A DNA stretch of 64,000 bases. Origin: Actinophytocola sp963826035 (GTDB taxonomy: Bacteria > Actinomycetota > Actinomycetes > Mycobacteriales > Pseudonocardiaceae). Below are positions 25,282 through 34,936 of the stretch, piece after piece. Position 1 is the stretch's first letter; each line of letters starts with the position of its first letter. The position numbers and the translations under genes were made by a program. The stretch covers positions 248,001 through 312,000 of the forward strand of contig CAWGVZ010000020.1 in the NCBI GenBank assembly GCA_963826035.1, in the 5' to 3' direction. The notes below the pieces were generated by a model that had not been told where the DNA came from, searched no databases, and saw only the letters and a program-made list of their open reading frames with translations.

Positions 25282-26301
25282 GTGTCCATCGTTTCCACGA
25301 TTCCCGGACTCACCTGCACATTCGAGAACAACGCACCGACAGAGTCCAACGGGATCCTAGGCGTAATCGTGCACGCCGCGCTCAGCGACGCTCCCTCGCT
25401 GCGTCGGGGAAATCCGGCGTTCAACCTCTCCATGCTGGAGACGACGTCGCCGGGGCGGGTGGAGGTGTGGCGATCCAACGGCGTGGTCGAATCCGGGCAG
25501 CACGCTGACCTGGTGTATTCCCAGGACAGTCGGTACCTGTTCTGCGCTGGTCGGATCACGCACGACGAGAACTACGCGGACGCGACCGAAAAACTGTACC
25601 TGCAAGCCTACGACCTGATCGGGCAGTTGGACTACCCCGAGGTCGCCCGGATGTGGAATATCGTCGGCGGGATCACCGACCCGGTGCCCGGACGGCCGGG
25701 CACCGATCGGTACGGCGTGTTCTGCCGGGCTCGAGCGCGGGCCTTCGATCAGCGTGGACTTGTCGCCGAGGACATGCCCGCGGCCACCGGGATCGGCGGC
25801 CTGGATGCCCACACCACCGTGTATCTGCTGGCCGCACGCGCGGCCGAGATCACCCGGATCGAGAACCCCCGACAGGTCCCGGCCTACGAGTACCCGGACC
25901 GGTACGGCATCCAGTCGCCGTCGTTCGCGCGGGCCGCCCACGTCCGCTCGTACGACGATTTCCGGTCGTTGTTCATCTCCGGAACGGCCAGCATCATCGG
26001 CCATGAGACCGCGCACCCGGGAAACGTGGAACTGCAGACCAGAACGACTCTGGAGAACATCGCGGAGCTCGTATCCGCAGACAATCTCCGCCGGCACGAA
26101 ATCGATGCTGATATCACCCTCGGCGATCTCGACAGCGTGAAGGTGTACGTGAAACACCCGCACGATGTCGATGCTGTCCGACGAGTCTGCGAATCCGTTA
26201 TCGGGCCGGACACTGAAGTCCTGTACGCGATCGCGGACGTCTGCCGGGAAGATCTGCTGGTGGAGATCGAGGGTTTCATCTCCGTCCCCGAGAAGCGCTG
26301 A
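25282..26301 (+). CDS. Chorismatase (FkbO/Hyg5/XanB2 family)
   Basis: This 339-residue protein starts at GTG 25282 with AGGAAGG about 10 bases upstream. Family signatures are LFCAGRI, MWNIVGGI, GTDRYGVFCRARARAF, PAATGIG, ISGTASIIGHETAHPG, and the catalytic region CREDLLVEIEG near the C-terminus (about 320-331). Members hydrolyse chorismate to dihydroxycyclohexadiene carboxylate (FkbO), 3-hydroxybenzoate (Hyg5) or related acids. I cannot tell which subtype this is by eye. The next gene is an aryl-acid ligase, so an aromatic product such as a hydroxybenzoate is more likely than the diene acid. Confidence 0.9.
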   Translation: MSIVSTIPGLTCTFENNAPTESNGILGVIVHAALSDAPSLRRGNPAFNLSMLETTSPGRVEVWRSNGVVESGQHADLVYSQDSRYLFCAGRITHDENYADATEKLYLQAYDLIGQLDYPEVARMWNIVGGITDPVPGRPGTDRYGVFCRARARAFDQRGLVAEDMPAATGIGGLDAHTTVYLLAARAAEITRIENPRQVPAYEYPDRYGIQSPSFARAAHVRSYDDFRSLFISGTASIIGHETAHPGNVELQTRTTLENIAELVSADNLRRHEIDADITLGDLDSVKVYVKHPHDVDAVRRVCESVIGPDTEVLYAIADVCREDLLVEIEGFISVPEKR

Positions 26302-26317
26302 GAAGAAGGAGAGATTC

Positions 26318-27622
26318 GTGCGCGAGGAATTCCACTCGATCAGCCACTGGCGCAGCTTCGACGAACTGCGCGAGGCGCAGGAGAAGTTGCTGAACTCCGC
26401 GTTGCGGCACGCGATGCGGGCACCTTTCTATGCCGAGCGCGCGGGCGAGACCGGGCTGTGGTCGCTGGATGACGTCCCGCTCACCACCAAGGACGACCTG
26501 CGCTCCACCTACCCGTTCGGCATGCTGGCCGTGCCGAAGGCCGAACTGGCTACCTACCACGAGACCAGCGGCACCGGGGGTGCCCCGGTCCCGACCCCCA
26601 CGTACTACACGTCGGGAGACTGGGCCGAGATGGTCGACCGGTTCCTGCGCAACCCGATTCCGATGACTGGCGACGACACGCTGCTGGTGCGGATCTCCTA
26701 CGCGCTGGTGATGGCCGCGCACCTGGGCCACCAGTCGGGCCTCGCGGCCGGCGCCACTGTCGTCGCCGCTGACGCCCGCACGCTGACCTCGCCGTACCCG
26801 ACGCTCATCCGGATCATGCGCGACGCCGAGGTGAGCCTCACCTGGTCCACCCCGTTCGAGTGCCTGGTGTGGGCCGCGACGGCCCGGCTCGCCGGGCACC
26901 GCCCGGAGCGGGACTTCCCGGCACTGCGCGCGTTCTACACCGCCGGCGAACCGCTCGGCCCGGCCCGGCGTGCGCGGATCTCCGAGCTGTGGGGCGGTGT
27001 TCCGGTGCTGGACGTGTACGGATCGACCGAGATCGGTTCGGTCTCCGGTACCTGCCCGGCAGGCACCCTGCACTTCTGGGCCGACCGCCTGCTGCCCGAG
27101 ATCTACGACCCGGAGACCGGCGAGTACGCCAGGGAGGGCACCGGGCGGCTGGTCGTGACGACCTTGTACCAGGAGGGCATGCCGCTGCTGCGCTACGACC
27201 TGGAGGACATCGTCGAGCTGTACCACCGGGACTGCCCGTGCGGCTGGAAGCTGCCGACGCTCAAGGTGCACGGCCGGATCGGGCACGACTACGTGGTCGC
27301 CGGCGGCCAGGTGTCGGCGGCGGAGGTCGAGGAGTCGGTGTTCCGGCTGCCGGCCGAGTACGGGGTGCTGTTCTGGCGCGGCCAGGCGGCCGACGACCGG
27401 CTGCGGGTACAGATCGAGGTGGAGCCGGCCCACGCGACCGCCGCGGCAGCCGACCTGCGCGCCCTGCTGGCCCGAGCCATCGACGCTCCCACCGAGGTGG
27501 ACGCGGTCGAACCCGGCACGATCGTCCCGCTGGACGTGCTGAAGGGAACCCGCCGCACCGCCAAGCCTCGGCGCTTCTTTGGCCCCGGCGAGAACTGGGA
27601 CGACGCGATCATCCAGGCCTGA
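26318..27622 (+). CDS. PaaK-like adenylate-forming ligase (aryl-CoA or aryl-AMP ligase)
   Basis: The protein has 434 residues from GTG 26318 behind AGAAGGAGAG. It is an ANL-superfamily enzyme of the phenylacetate-CoA ligase group: P-loop YHETSGTGGAPVPT, VYGSTEIGS, LLRYDLEDI and GRIGHDYVVAGGQVSAAEVE (hinge and C-domain). DCPCG suggests a structural metal-site remnant. It begins 16 bases after the chorismatase stop and most likely activates that enzyme's aromatic acid. No condensing enzyme or carrier protein is nearby, so the final acceptor is unknown. Confidence 0.87.
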   Translation: MREEFHSISHWRSFDELREAQEKLLNSALRHAMRAPFYAERAGETGLWSLDDVPLTTKDDLRSTYPFGMLAVPKAELATYHETSGTGGAPVPTPTYYTSGDWAEMVDRFLRNPIPMTGDDTLLVRISYALVMAAHLGHQSGLAAGATVVAADARTLTSPYPTLIRIMRDAEVSLTWSTPFECLVWAATARLAGHRPERDFPALRAFYTAGEPLGPARRARISELWGGVPVLDVYGSTEIGSVSGTCPAGTLHFWADRLLPEIYDPETGEYAREGTGRLVVTTLYQEGMPLLRYDLEDIVELYHRDCPCGWKLPTLKVHGRIGHDYVVAGGQVSAAEVEESVFRLPAEYGVLFWRGQAADDRLRVQIEVEPAHATAAAADLRALLARAIDAPTEVDAVEPGTIVPLDVLKGTRRTAKPRRFFGPGENWDDAIIQA

Positions 27623-27641
27623 GGACGCCAGGCCGCTGGAC

Positions 27642-27809
27642 CTAGTGCCCCGCGCCGGAAATCAGGCACATAATTCGCCGGCCCAGCTTCCTGCCGGCCG
27701 CGTTGCCGATCCGCCCAAGTACGGTCCAGTACGAGGACGAACCGGCGCCTTGCCAGCAGAAACCTGGATCCACCGACTTACGCACCGCATTTCCGGCGCG
27801 GGGCACTAG
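27642..27809. mobile_element. MITE-like element, 168 bp with 21-bp perfect terminal inverted repeats
   Basis: The 21-base arms at 27642-27662 and 27789-27809 are exact reverse complements, beginning CTAGTGCCCCGCGCC. The 126-base centre encodes nothing convincing. The ends read C-TA-G, compatible with a TA target duplication of the IS630/Tc1-mariner kind. The right arm supplies the TAG stop of the NB-ARC regulator. No matching transposase is in the window. A terminator is unlikely with such a long loop. Confidence 0.65.
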
Positions 27810-30004
27810 CGGCCACCGGCCGTGTTCTCCACTATGGACTCCCGCGCCGCGCGAGCGAGCTTCTCGTCGTGTGGTCGACCCAGCTCATCCGCCAGCTCGA
27901 TGATCCGGTCGAGCAGTGCCAGCGCCTCGTCATAGCGACCCGCCACGCGGCACGTCTCGGCGTAGGTGTGCAGGCAGTCGATCTCCAGCTGCACCTCGGC
28001 CAGCGGTTCCAGCAGTTCGAAGGCGCGCCGGTGGTGGTCGAGCGCCTTGTCGGGTGAACCCATGATCCGCAGCGCGACACCGAGATAGTTGTGGCACCAC
28101 GCCTGGTTGTGGTGCAGGTTGTGCTGCTCGGCCAGCCGCAACGCGTCCTGCAGCGCTCGCAGCGACTCCGCCGGGTCCTCAGGCGCAAGCGCGACGCCGA
28201 GGGTGACCAGCCCGGTGACCTGAGCCGGCCCGTCGGCCAGGGCGATGGCGGCCCTGGCGAGTTCGACGGCTTCACCGCGATGCCCGAGGTGCAGGGTCAC
28301 CCAGCCGTCGAAGGCCAACGCCTGGGACTGCCCGCCGCGATGCCCGGTCTTCTCGAACAGCTCCCGGGCCCGCCGGAACCGCGTCTGCGCTGCCGCCAGC
28401 TCGCCGAGATCCCGGCGCACGAAACCGATGCGCAGCGCCAAACCAGCGGCGAGCTCGTCATCCAGGCCGGACCGCTCGGCCAGTTCGTAGGCGGCGAGCG
28501 CCTCGGCCAGGCGTCCGGCGGCCGCACGGGCGAAGCCGAGGTCCGCCAGCAGAGACGCCCGCTGCTGGTCGCGACCGAGACGCCCGGCGGCGGCCGCCGC
28601 GGCTTCGAGCAGGCGCGTCTGGTCGTCGGTGCCGCGGTGCCGGAAGAACCAGACCCGCATGGCCTGCGGCAGTTCGGCCACCACCTCGTCCGCGCCGAGC
28701 CGCACGGCGGCGTCGAAACAGGCGACCAGGTTGACGTACTCGAGGTCGAACCAGGCCAGGGTCTGATCGTGCGCGGTCGCCTGCGCCAGATAGTGGTCCA
28801 GGACCCGGCGCAGGGCGGCGTCGGCGTGCGGTTCCTCCTCGGCCGCGAGATCCGCCGCGTACCGCCGGATCAGGTCGTGCATCCGGTACCGGTCGGGCGA
28901 CAGCTCCTGGATCAGGTGGGCGTCCACCAGTTCCTCCAACACCGCCTCGGGCAGCAGGTCGGCGAGCGCGCCAACCACTGCCGCGTCGAAGTCGGTGCCC
29001 GGCAGCACGCCCAACAACCGGAACACGCGGCGCTGGACCGAATCCAGCTGCTGAAGCGACATGCCGAACACGGCGTCGAAGCGGCCGGCGTTGTCGCGCA
29101 ATCGCTCGGCGAGCACCGCCACTGTCCAACCTGGACGGTGGCGCAGCCGCGCGCCCGCCATCCGCAGCGCCAGCGGGAGCCCACCACATTGCCGCAGCAC
29201 CTGGGTGACCGCGTCCTCCTCGGTGAGCGCGAGCCCGGCCGCGCGGCCGAACAGGTGTGCCGCGTCGCCGTTCGCCAGTGGTTCCAGCGACACCGGCGGC
29301 ACCTCGTCCAGGCTGACCAGCCGGCGGCGGCTGGTGATCAGGACGGCGGACTTCCCGGCGCCGGGGAGCAACGGGCGCACCTGCTCCTCGTCGACCGCGT
29401 TGTCGAGTACCACGAGCACGCGCCGGCGGGACAGTTCCGATCGCCAGAGCGCCGCACGTTCGGCGGTGCCGGCCGGTGGGTGCGTGACATCCAAGGCGCC
29501 AAGCAGCCGGCCGAGCGCGGCCTGCGGTTCGAGGGGCTCCTGGCCCGGGGTGAAGCCGTGCAGGTCGAGGTAGAGCCCGGCGTCGGGATAGGCCGGGGCG
29601 AGCCGGTGGGCCACATGCACGGCCAGGCTGGTCTTGCCAACGCCCGCCATGCCGTCGACGGCGACCGCCCCCGCGGTGCGCAGCAGCTCGCCGACCAGCG
29701 CGGACTCCCTCTCGCGGCCGGTGAAGTCGAACAGGTCGGCCGGCAGGTCGTTGCGACGCGGTGTGGGCGCCGCGCCGGCCTTGGCAGCCTCGGCCCACAT
29801 GGCGCGCAGTGGCCGGGGATCGCGGGCCACGACCCGGCACAGCGCCACCACGGCCTCCCACGGCGGCACCAGCCGACCGGTCAGGTACCGGGACAGCGAC
29901 GAACTGCTCACCCCCGCCTTCGCGGCGAGGGCACGCAGGCTCAGCCCGCTCAACTCCTTGATCCGGGCGAGCTGGGCGACCAGTCGCTCCTGGGGGCTGG
30001 ACAC
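27806..30004 (-). CDS. XRE-HTH / NB-ARC / TPR STAND-type regulator
   Basis: This 732-residue protein starts at GTG 30004, with a TACGGT -10-like box about 12 bases upstream, so it may be leaderless. Domains: XRE helix-turn-helix (about 3-62, ALAAKAGVSSSSLSRYLTG), NB-ARC ATPase (about 90-370, P-loop GMAGVGKTSLA, LVVLDNA Walker B, CGGLPLALRMAGARL) and TPR repeats (about 470-725). STAND regulators switch on ATP binding and ligand contact at the repeats. It faces the AhpD/DUF1801 pair across a tandem repeat. Its stop codon lies in a MITE-like arm. Confidence 0.88.
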   Translation of the reverse strand: MSSPQERLVAQLARIKELSGLSLRALAAKAGVSSSSLSRYLTGRLVPPWEAVVALCRVVARDPRPLRAMWAEAAKAGAAPTPRRNDLPADLFDFTGRERESALVGELLRTAGAVAVDGMAGVGKTSLAVHVAHRLAPAYPDAGLYLDLHGFTPGQEPLEPQAALGRLLGALDVTHPPAGTAERAALWRSELSRRRVLVVLDNAVDEEQVRPLLPGAGKSAVLITSRRRLVSLDEVPPVSLEPLANGDAAHLFGRAAGLALTEEDAVTQVLRQCGGLPLALRMAGARLRHRPGWTVAVLAERLRDNAGRFDAVFGMSLQQLDSVQRRVFRLLGVLPGTDFDAAVVGALADLLPEAVLEELVDAHLIQELSPDRYRMHDLIRRYAADLAAEEEPHADAALRRVLDHYLAQATAHDQTLAWFDLEYVNLVACFDAAVRLGADEVVAELPQAMRVWFFRHRGTDDQTRLLEAAAAAAGRLGRDQQRASLLADLGFARAAAGRLAEALAAYELAERSGLDDELAAGLALRIGFVRRDLGELAAAQTRFRRARELFEKTGHRGGQSQALAFDGWVTLHLGHRGEAVELARAAIALADGPAQVTGLVTLGVALAPEDPAESLRALQDALRLAEQHNLHHNQAWCHNYLGVALRIMGSPDKALDHHRRAFELLEPLAEVQLEIDCLHTYAETCRVAGRYDEALALLDRIIELADELGRPHDEKLARAARESIVENTAGGR

Positions 30005-30077
30005 GTGCAACACCGTAGCTGTCCCGGCCCACGGAAACGGATCCCCACCGCGTTTGCGCTGGTAGACGCGACGCCAC

Positions 30078-30097
30078 GTGTCCCACCGTGTCCCACG
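30078..30097. repeat. Tandem 10-bp direct repeat CGTGTCCCAC x2
   Basis: Two exact head-to-tail copies of CGTGTCCCAC lie between the NB-ARC regulator and the AhpD-like gene. The position in a divergent control region suggests a regulator binding site. This is inference. Confidence 0.45.
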
Positions 30098-30170
30098 GAC
30101 CACGCGGAGCGGGGTGCGCCGGTGGTCGGATTGCTCCTGTCAGACACACCCACCACCGAGGAGAGACACG

Positions 30171-30623
30171 ATGTCGATCGAGCGGATGCCGAACCCGGCG
30201 GCCCTGGTCCCCGAGGCGATGACCGCCCTGATGGACCTCACCAGGGCCATCGCGGGCGCCGGGGTCGACGGCAAGGTGCTGGCGCTGAGCCACCTGCGGG
30301 CCAGCCAGATCAACGGCTGCGGACCGTGCGTGGCCGGCGGCGTCCACCAGGCGAGCCACCACGGCGCGACCGCGGAACAGGTGCACGCCGTCGCCGCGTG
30401 GCGCGAGACGCCCTGGTTCAGCGACGAGGAGCGCGCCGCGCTGGCCCTGACCGAGGCCGTCACCCGGCTCGCCGACCGGACGGACCCGGTGCCGGATCAG
30501 GTGTGGGACGTGGCCGCCAAGCACTTCGACCAGAAGGAGCTGGCCGCGCTGCTGCTCAACATCGCGATCACCAACGCCTTCAACCGACTCAACGCGCCAA
30601 CCCGCCAGCAGACCCGGTTCTGA
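30171..30623 (+). CDS. AhpD/carboxymuconolactone decarboxylase-family protein
   Basis: The protein has 150 residues from ATG 30171 with GAGGAGAG upstream. The redox motif NGCGPCVAGGVHQAS (C-x2-C with a following His) is the AhpD-type peroxidase signature, and FNRLNAPT closes the domain. Such proteins act as alkylhydroperoxidase-like thiol peroxidases. It is probably cotranscribed with the DUF1801 gene 29 bases downstream and opposed by the NB-ARC regulator. Confidence 0.87.
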   Translation: MSIERMPNPAALVPEAMTALMDLTRAIAGAGVDGKVLALSHLRASQINGCGPCVAGGVHQASHHGATAEQVHAVAAWRETPWFSDEERAALALTEAVTRLADRTDPVPDQVWDVAAKHFDQKELAALLLNIAITNAFNRLNAPTRQQTRF

Positions 30624-30652
30624 TCAAAACCCTTCCACAGATAGGAAATACC

Positions 30653-31087
30653 ATGTCGACCACGAAGAGCTACGACGGTTTCACCGACGACGAGCGCAGC
30701 GCCATGAAGGAGCGTGCCAAGGAACTGAAGGCGACCACCAAGCGGGGCGCCAAGGCCGACACCGAGAGCGAGGTGCTGGCGAAGATCGCCGAGTTCCCGG
30801 AGGACGACCGCGTGATCGCCGAACGGCTGCACGCCGTGATCAAGGCCAACGCGCCGGTCCTCACCGCGAAGCTCTGGTACGGGATGCCCGCCTACGCCCG
30901 GGACGGCAAGGTGGTCTGCCACTTTCAGCCGGCCATGAAGTTCAAGACGCGGTACGCGATGATCGTCTTCAGCGACCAGGCATCCCTCGACGACGGCGCC
31001 GTCTGGCCCACCTCGTACGCGCTGACCACGCTGACGGCCGACGTCGAGAAGAGGATCGGCGCGCTCGTGAAGCAGGCGGTGGCCTGA
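30653..31087 (+). CDS. DUF1801/YdhG-like protein
   Basis: The protein has 144 residues from ATG 30653 after a weak ATAGGAAA site. The core is AKLWYGMPAYARDGKVVCHFQPAMKFKTRYAMIVF, shown here in part as LWYGMPAYARDGKVV, typical of the DUF1801/YdhG iron-chaperone-like fold. A lysine-rich N-terminal third (KERAKELKATTKRGAKADT) precedes it. No reaction is known. It follows the AhpD-like gene and is closed by a strong hairpin 11 bases past the stop. Confidence 0.8.
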   Translation: MSTTKSYDGFTDDERSAMKERAKELKATTKRGAKADTESEVLAKIAEFPEDDRVIAERLHAVIKANAPVLTAKLWYGMPAYARDGKVVCHFQPAMKFKTRYAMIVFSDQASLDDGAVWPTSYALTTLTADVEKRIGALVKQAVA

Positions 31088-31097
31088 CAACGGTGCT

Positions 31098-31136
31098 CTC
31101 AGCGGAATGTCGGACCTACGCCGACATTCCGCTGAG
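31098..31136 (+). terminator. 16-bp hairpin after the DUF1801 gene
   Basis: CTCAGCGGAATGTCGG pairs perfectly with its reverse complement across a 7-base loop (ACCTACG). It starts 11 bases after the stop. There is no U-run, which is common for actinomycete terminators. Confidence 0.75.
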
Positions 31137-31156
31137 CGGCGCGGTGATCGCGACGG

Positions 31157-31209
31157 TTGACGCGAGTGTGTCAGGTCACTTACGCTGAGTGGGATTTGAA
31201 TCGTTTCAA
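31157..31209 (+). promoter_or_regulatory. Promoter and LacI-type operator of the rhamnosidase gene
   Basis: TTGACG (31157-31162) and TACGCT (31181-31186) are spaced 18 bases. TTGAATCGTTTCAA (31196-31209), a near-palindrome with central CG, lies on the expected transcription start. A LacI-family repressor there would block initiation until a sugar is present. No LacI gene is in the window. Confidence 0.6.
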
Positions 31210-31238
31210 TCAGCGACCGCCCAGCGTCGGAGGTTCGC

Positions 31239-34200
31239 ATGTCCCCTGCCCGTCCCCTGCCGGGTTCCCTGCTGTCCAACAGATCCCGCCGGCGTGCGCA
31301 GTCGCCGCGGTGTTCGCACTCCTGGCCACCCTGCTGGCCGTCGCGCCGCCCGCAGCGGCCGGCGGCGGCGTCCAGGTCGGTGGCCTGACCGTCAACGACC
31401 GCGTCAATCCGCTGGGCACCGGCGGCGCCGACCCGCACTTCGGCTGGCAGTCCACGTCGAGTCGCCGTGGCGTCGTGCAGAGCGCCTACGAGGTGCGGGT
31501 CGGCAGCGCACGCGGCGCGGCCGACGTCTGGTCCTCCGGCAAGGTCACGTCGGCGAGCCAGGTGGCCGTGTCCTACGGCGGCCCGGCACTGCGGGCGGCC
31601 ACCCGCTACCACTGGCAGGTTCGGGTGTGGGACGGCGACGGCCGGGCCAGCGCGTGGAGCGCGCCGGCCTGGTTCGAGACCGGGCTGCTCGACGCGGCCG
31701 AGTGGGCAGGAGCCGAGTGGCTCACCGACACCGACGCGGCGCGCCGCTGGACCGACTACACGGTGGACACCGAGTTCACGCTGACCTCGCTCGCGTTCGG
31801 CGTGCTGCTGCGCGCCGCCGACGCGAACAACGCGTACATGTGGCAGCTCAACGTGGCCGACGGCACCGGTGCGCCGAAGCTGCGGCTGCACCGGAAGCTG
31901 CGCGGCGGCTACCAGTTGCTCCAGGCCATCGACATCTCCGGCACGATCTCCTCGGATGAGCTGCTCACCGGCCGCCACCACCTCACGATCGCCGCGACCG
32001 GCGACACGGTCACCACCGCCATCGACGGCACCGAGGTCGACCGGCGCACGATGACCGACTTCGCGGCCGGCACCTTCGGCTACCGGACCAACACGTCGAA
32101 CGGGTCACCGGAACAGGCGGTGGTGCACCACGCGACCGTGACCGGCGCGGACGGTGCGACCCTGGCGGACGTCGACTTCGCCGACGGGACCAACCCGTTC
32201 ACCGGCGGGACGATCGGCTCGGACGGACTCGAGCTGATGAGCCCGGCCGAGGCGCTCTACTCCGAGATCACCAGCCTTCCCTTGTTCCGCAAGGAGTTCT
32301 CGACCGGGGTCGGCAAGCGGATCGAGCGAGCCCGCGTCTACGGCGCGGCGCTCGGGGTGTACGAGCTGAGCCTCAACGGCCGCAAGATCGGTGACCACGA
32401 GCTGGCACCGGGCTGGACCGACTACCGGACCACCGTCCAGCACCAGACCTACGACGTGACCGACCAGGTTCGCGGCGGTGCCAACGCGTTCGGCATCGCG
32501 CTGGCACCGGGGTGGTATGCCGGCCGCGTCGGCTACTACCCGAGTCCCGGCGTCTACGGCCCCACCCCGTCGGTCGTCGCGCAGCTGCGGGTCGACTACA
32601 CGGACGGCAGCCACGACTGGATCCGCACGGACGACTCCTGGGCAGCGACCACCGGCCCGTTCGTCCTCGGCGACCTGCAAATGGGCGAGACCTACGACGC
32701 CCGGCTGGAGCTGCCGGGCTGGAACCGGCCCCACTACGACGATGCCGAGTGGACAGTGCCGGAAATCGGTGCCGGCGCAACGGACCTGCTGGTACCCCAA
32801 CCGGACGAGCCGATCCGGGCGACCGAGACGCGCACGGCCACCGAACGCACGGAACCCACGGCGGACACGTTCATCTACGACCTCGGGCAGAACATGGTCG
32901 GCGTGACCCGGCTGCGGCTGTCCGGCCGCGCCGGCCAGACGGCCACCATCCGCCACGGCGAGGTGCTCAACCCCGACGGCACGCTGTACACGGCGAACCT
33001 GCGCGCCGCCAAGGCGACCGACCGCTACACGTTCGCCGCGGACGGCACGGTCACCTACGAGCCGACGTTCACCCAGCACGGGTTCCGGTACGTGGAGATC
33101 ACGGGCGTGGCACCGCCGGCGCCCCAGGACGTGCACGGTGTCGTCTGGGGTTCGGACCTGCGGGCATCCGGCTCGCTCACCACGTCGAGCCGGATGCTGA
33201 ACCAGTTGCAGAGCAACATCGTCTGGGGTCAGCGCGGCAACTTCCTGTCCATTCCCACCGACACCCCGGCGCGCGACGAGCGGCTCGGCTGGACCGGTGA
33301 CATCAACGTGTTCGCGCCGACCGCCTCCTTCAACCAGGACACCCGGGCGTTCCTGCGCAAGTGGCTCGGGGACATGCGGGCCGCCCAGCGGGCCGACGGC
33401 GACTATCCGAACTACGCGCCGACCCCGACCGACGACGGGGGCGGCGGCATCGGGTGGGCCGACGCGGGGATCACCGTCCCGTACGCCCTGTGGCAGGCCT
33501 ACGGCGACACGGCCACCGTCCGCGAGCACTACACCTCGATGCGCCGGTTCATGGAGTTCGTCCGCGTCGGCGCGGGCGCCGACCTGATCGACGACGGCCG
33601 GGTGCGGTACGGGGACTGGCTCAACCTCGACGATCCGACGGGGGCCGGCGTGCTGGGCACCGCCTACTTCGCCGAGGACGCGCGGATGATGGCGGAGATG
33701 GCGCGCGCGATCGGTGAGAACGCCGACGCGGACGCCTATGCCGCGCTGTCCGAGGACGTGCGCGCGGCGTTCGCCGCCGCCTACGTCGCGGCCGACGGCA
33801 CGGTGTCCGGCAACAGCCAGACCGGCTACGCGATGGCGCTCGGCATGGACCTCGTTCCCGCCGGGCAGCGGGCGGCGGTCGCCGACAAGTTCGTGGCGAA
33901 GCTCGCGGCGAGCGGCAACGCGCTCACCACCGGGTTCCTCGGCACACCGTGGCTACTGCCGGCGCTGAGCGGCAGCGGGCACCTCGACGAGGCCTACGGG
34001 CTGCTCCTGCGCGAGGAGTATCCGTCGTGGGGCTACGAAGTGGCCATGGGTGCCACCACCATGTGGGAGCGGTGGAACTCCATCAACCCGGACGGCAGCT
34101 TCGGCGACGCGGGGATGAACTCCTTCAACCACTACGCCTACGGTGCGGTCGGGAAGTGGATGTACGAGCACATCGGTGGCATCGCGCCACTCGAGCCCGG

Positions 34201-34504
34201 CTACCGGAAGGCGCGCGTCGCGCCACTGGTCGGCGGCGGGCTCACTCGTGGCGCGGCGTCGTTCGAGTCGGCCTACGGCACGATCGCCTCATCCTGGCGC
34301 GACACGGACACCGGCTTCCGGCTCACGGTCGACATCCCGGTGAACACCACCGCACAGGTGGAGATCCCCGCGTCCGCCGCGGCGGCCGTCACGGAGGGCC
34401 GTACACCGGCGACCGAGGCGGACGGCGTCACCGGCGCGACCTTCGCCGACGGCGTGCTGACCCTGACGGTCGGCTCCGGGCACTACGAGTTCCACGCCCG
34501 CTGA
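31239..34504 (+). CDS. Secreted alpha-L-rhamnosidase, GH78, with apparent frameshift in the signal peptide
   Basis: From about 31292 the frame encodes roughly 1,070 residues: an export h-region (CAVAAVFALLATLLAVAPP), Ig-like and jelly-roll domains, then the GH78 catalytic (alpha/alpha)6 domain (RDERLGWTGDINVFAP, WGYEVAMGATTMWERWNS) and a C-terminal beta domain. It should release rhamnose outside the cell. The only ATG with a good ribosome site (GGAGG, 31229-31233) is 31239. It lies in another frame and encodes a basic n-region; one added base near 31290 would join the two. The in-frame upstream start would lie in the promoter. Confidence 0.82.
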
Positions 34505-34522
34505 TCGGTCAGCGTTTGGGCA

Positions 34523-34936
34523 GTGCGGGTGCGGTGGCGAGTACATCGCGCGCTGCCGGCCGGCCTGCGGTCGGGCGGCGGCCCGTTGAACCTCGCGTCG
34601 CTCACCGACCTGCCGTGGATCGCGGCCGACCAGGACGACGCGTTGCGCACGATGCTGGAGCGGGCGCGTGTAGCAGGATTCGTGCCGCGGCTGGACTTCG
34701 CGAGCACCGACTACACGGTGATCTTCGCGCTGGTGCAAGCTGGTCTCGGCGTGTCGATCGTGCCGCGGCTCGCGCTGGAGTCGATGTCGGCGGATATTGA
34801 GCTGCGCGAGATCGCCGGCATGGACCTGACCCGCACGATCTCGGTGGCCATCCGCACCGACCACGGCGGCGATCCGCGGATCGCCGCCGTGGTCGGTACT
34901 CTGCGGTCGGTGACCACTGAATTGACCTTCGTCTGA
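34523..34936 (+). pseudogene. LysR-type regulator, C-terminal remnant
   Basis: About 115 residues match the end of a LysR effector domain (LASLTDLPWIAADQDDALRTM-type segment, VQAGLGVSIVPRLALES, ISVAIRT). The helix-turn-helix half is missing. There is no start with a ribosome site, and the first 20 or so codons are not homologous. It lies directly after the rhamnosidase, and its TGA overlaps the esterase ATG. It was probably the regulator of the esterase before truncation. Confidence 0.7.

Noticed and set aside
28091..31087. Plus-strand frame of nearly 1,000 codons across the NB-ARC gene into the DUF1801 gene
   Set aside because: Only the last 144 codons (from ATG 30653) are a real protein. 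The rest lies opposite the NB-ARC/TPR gene.
31098..31136. Inverted repeat after the DUF1801 gene as a mobile element
   Set aside because: The 7-base loop and position right after a stop fit a terminator.
31157..31238. Upstream start of the rhamnosidase at 31157
   Set aside because: That position is the TTGACG -35 box of a good promoter; the first codons show no signal-peptide character.
34523..34936. LysR-like reading frame as a functional gene
   Set aside because: It lacks the DNA-binding half and a ribosome site, so it is listed as a remnant.
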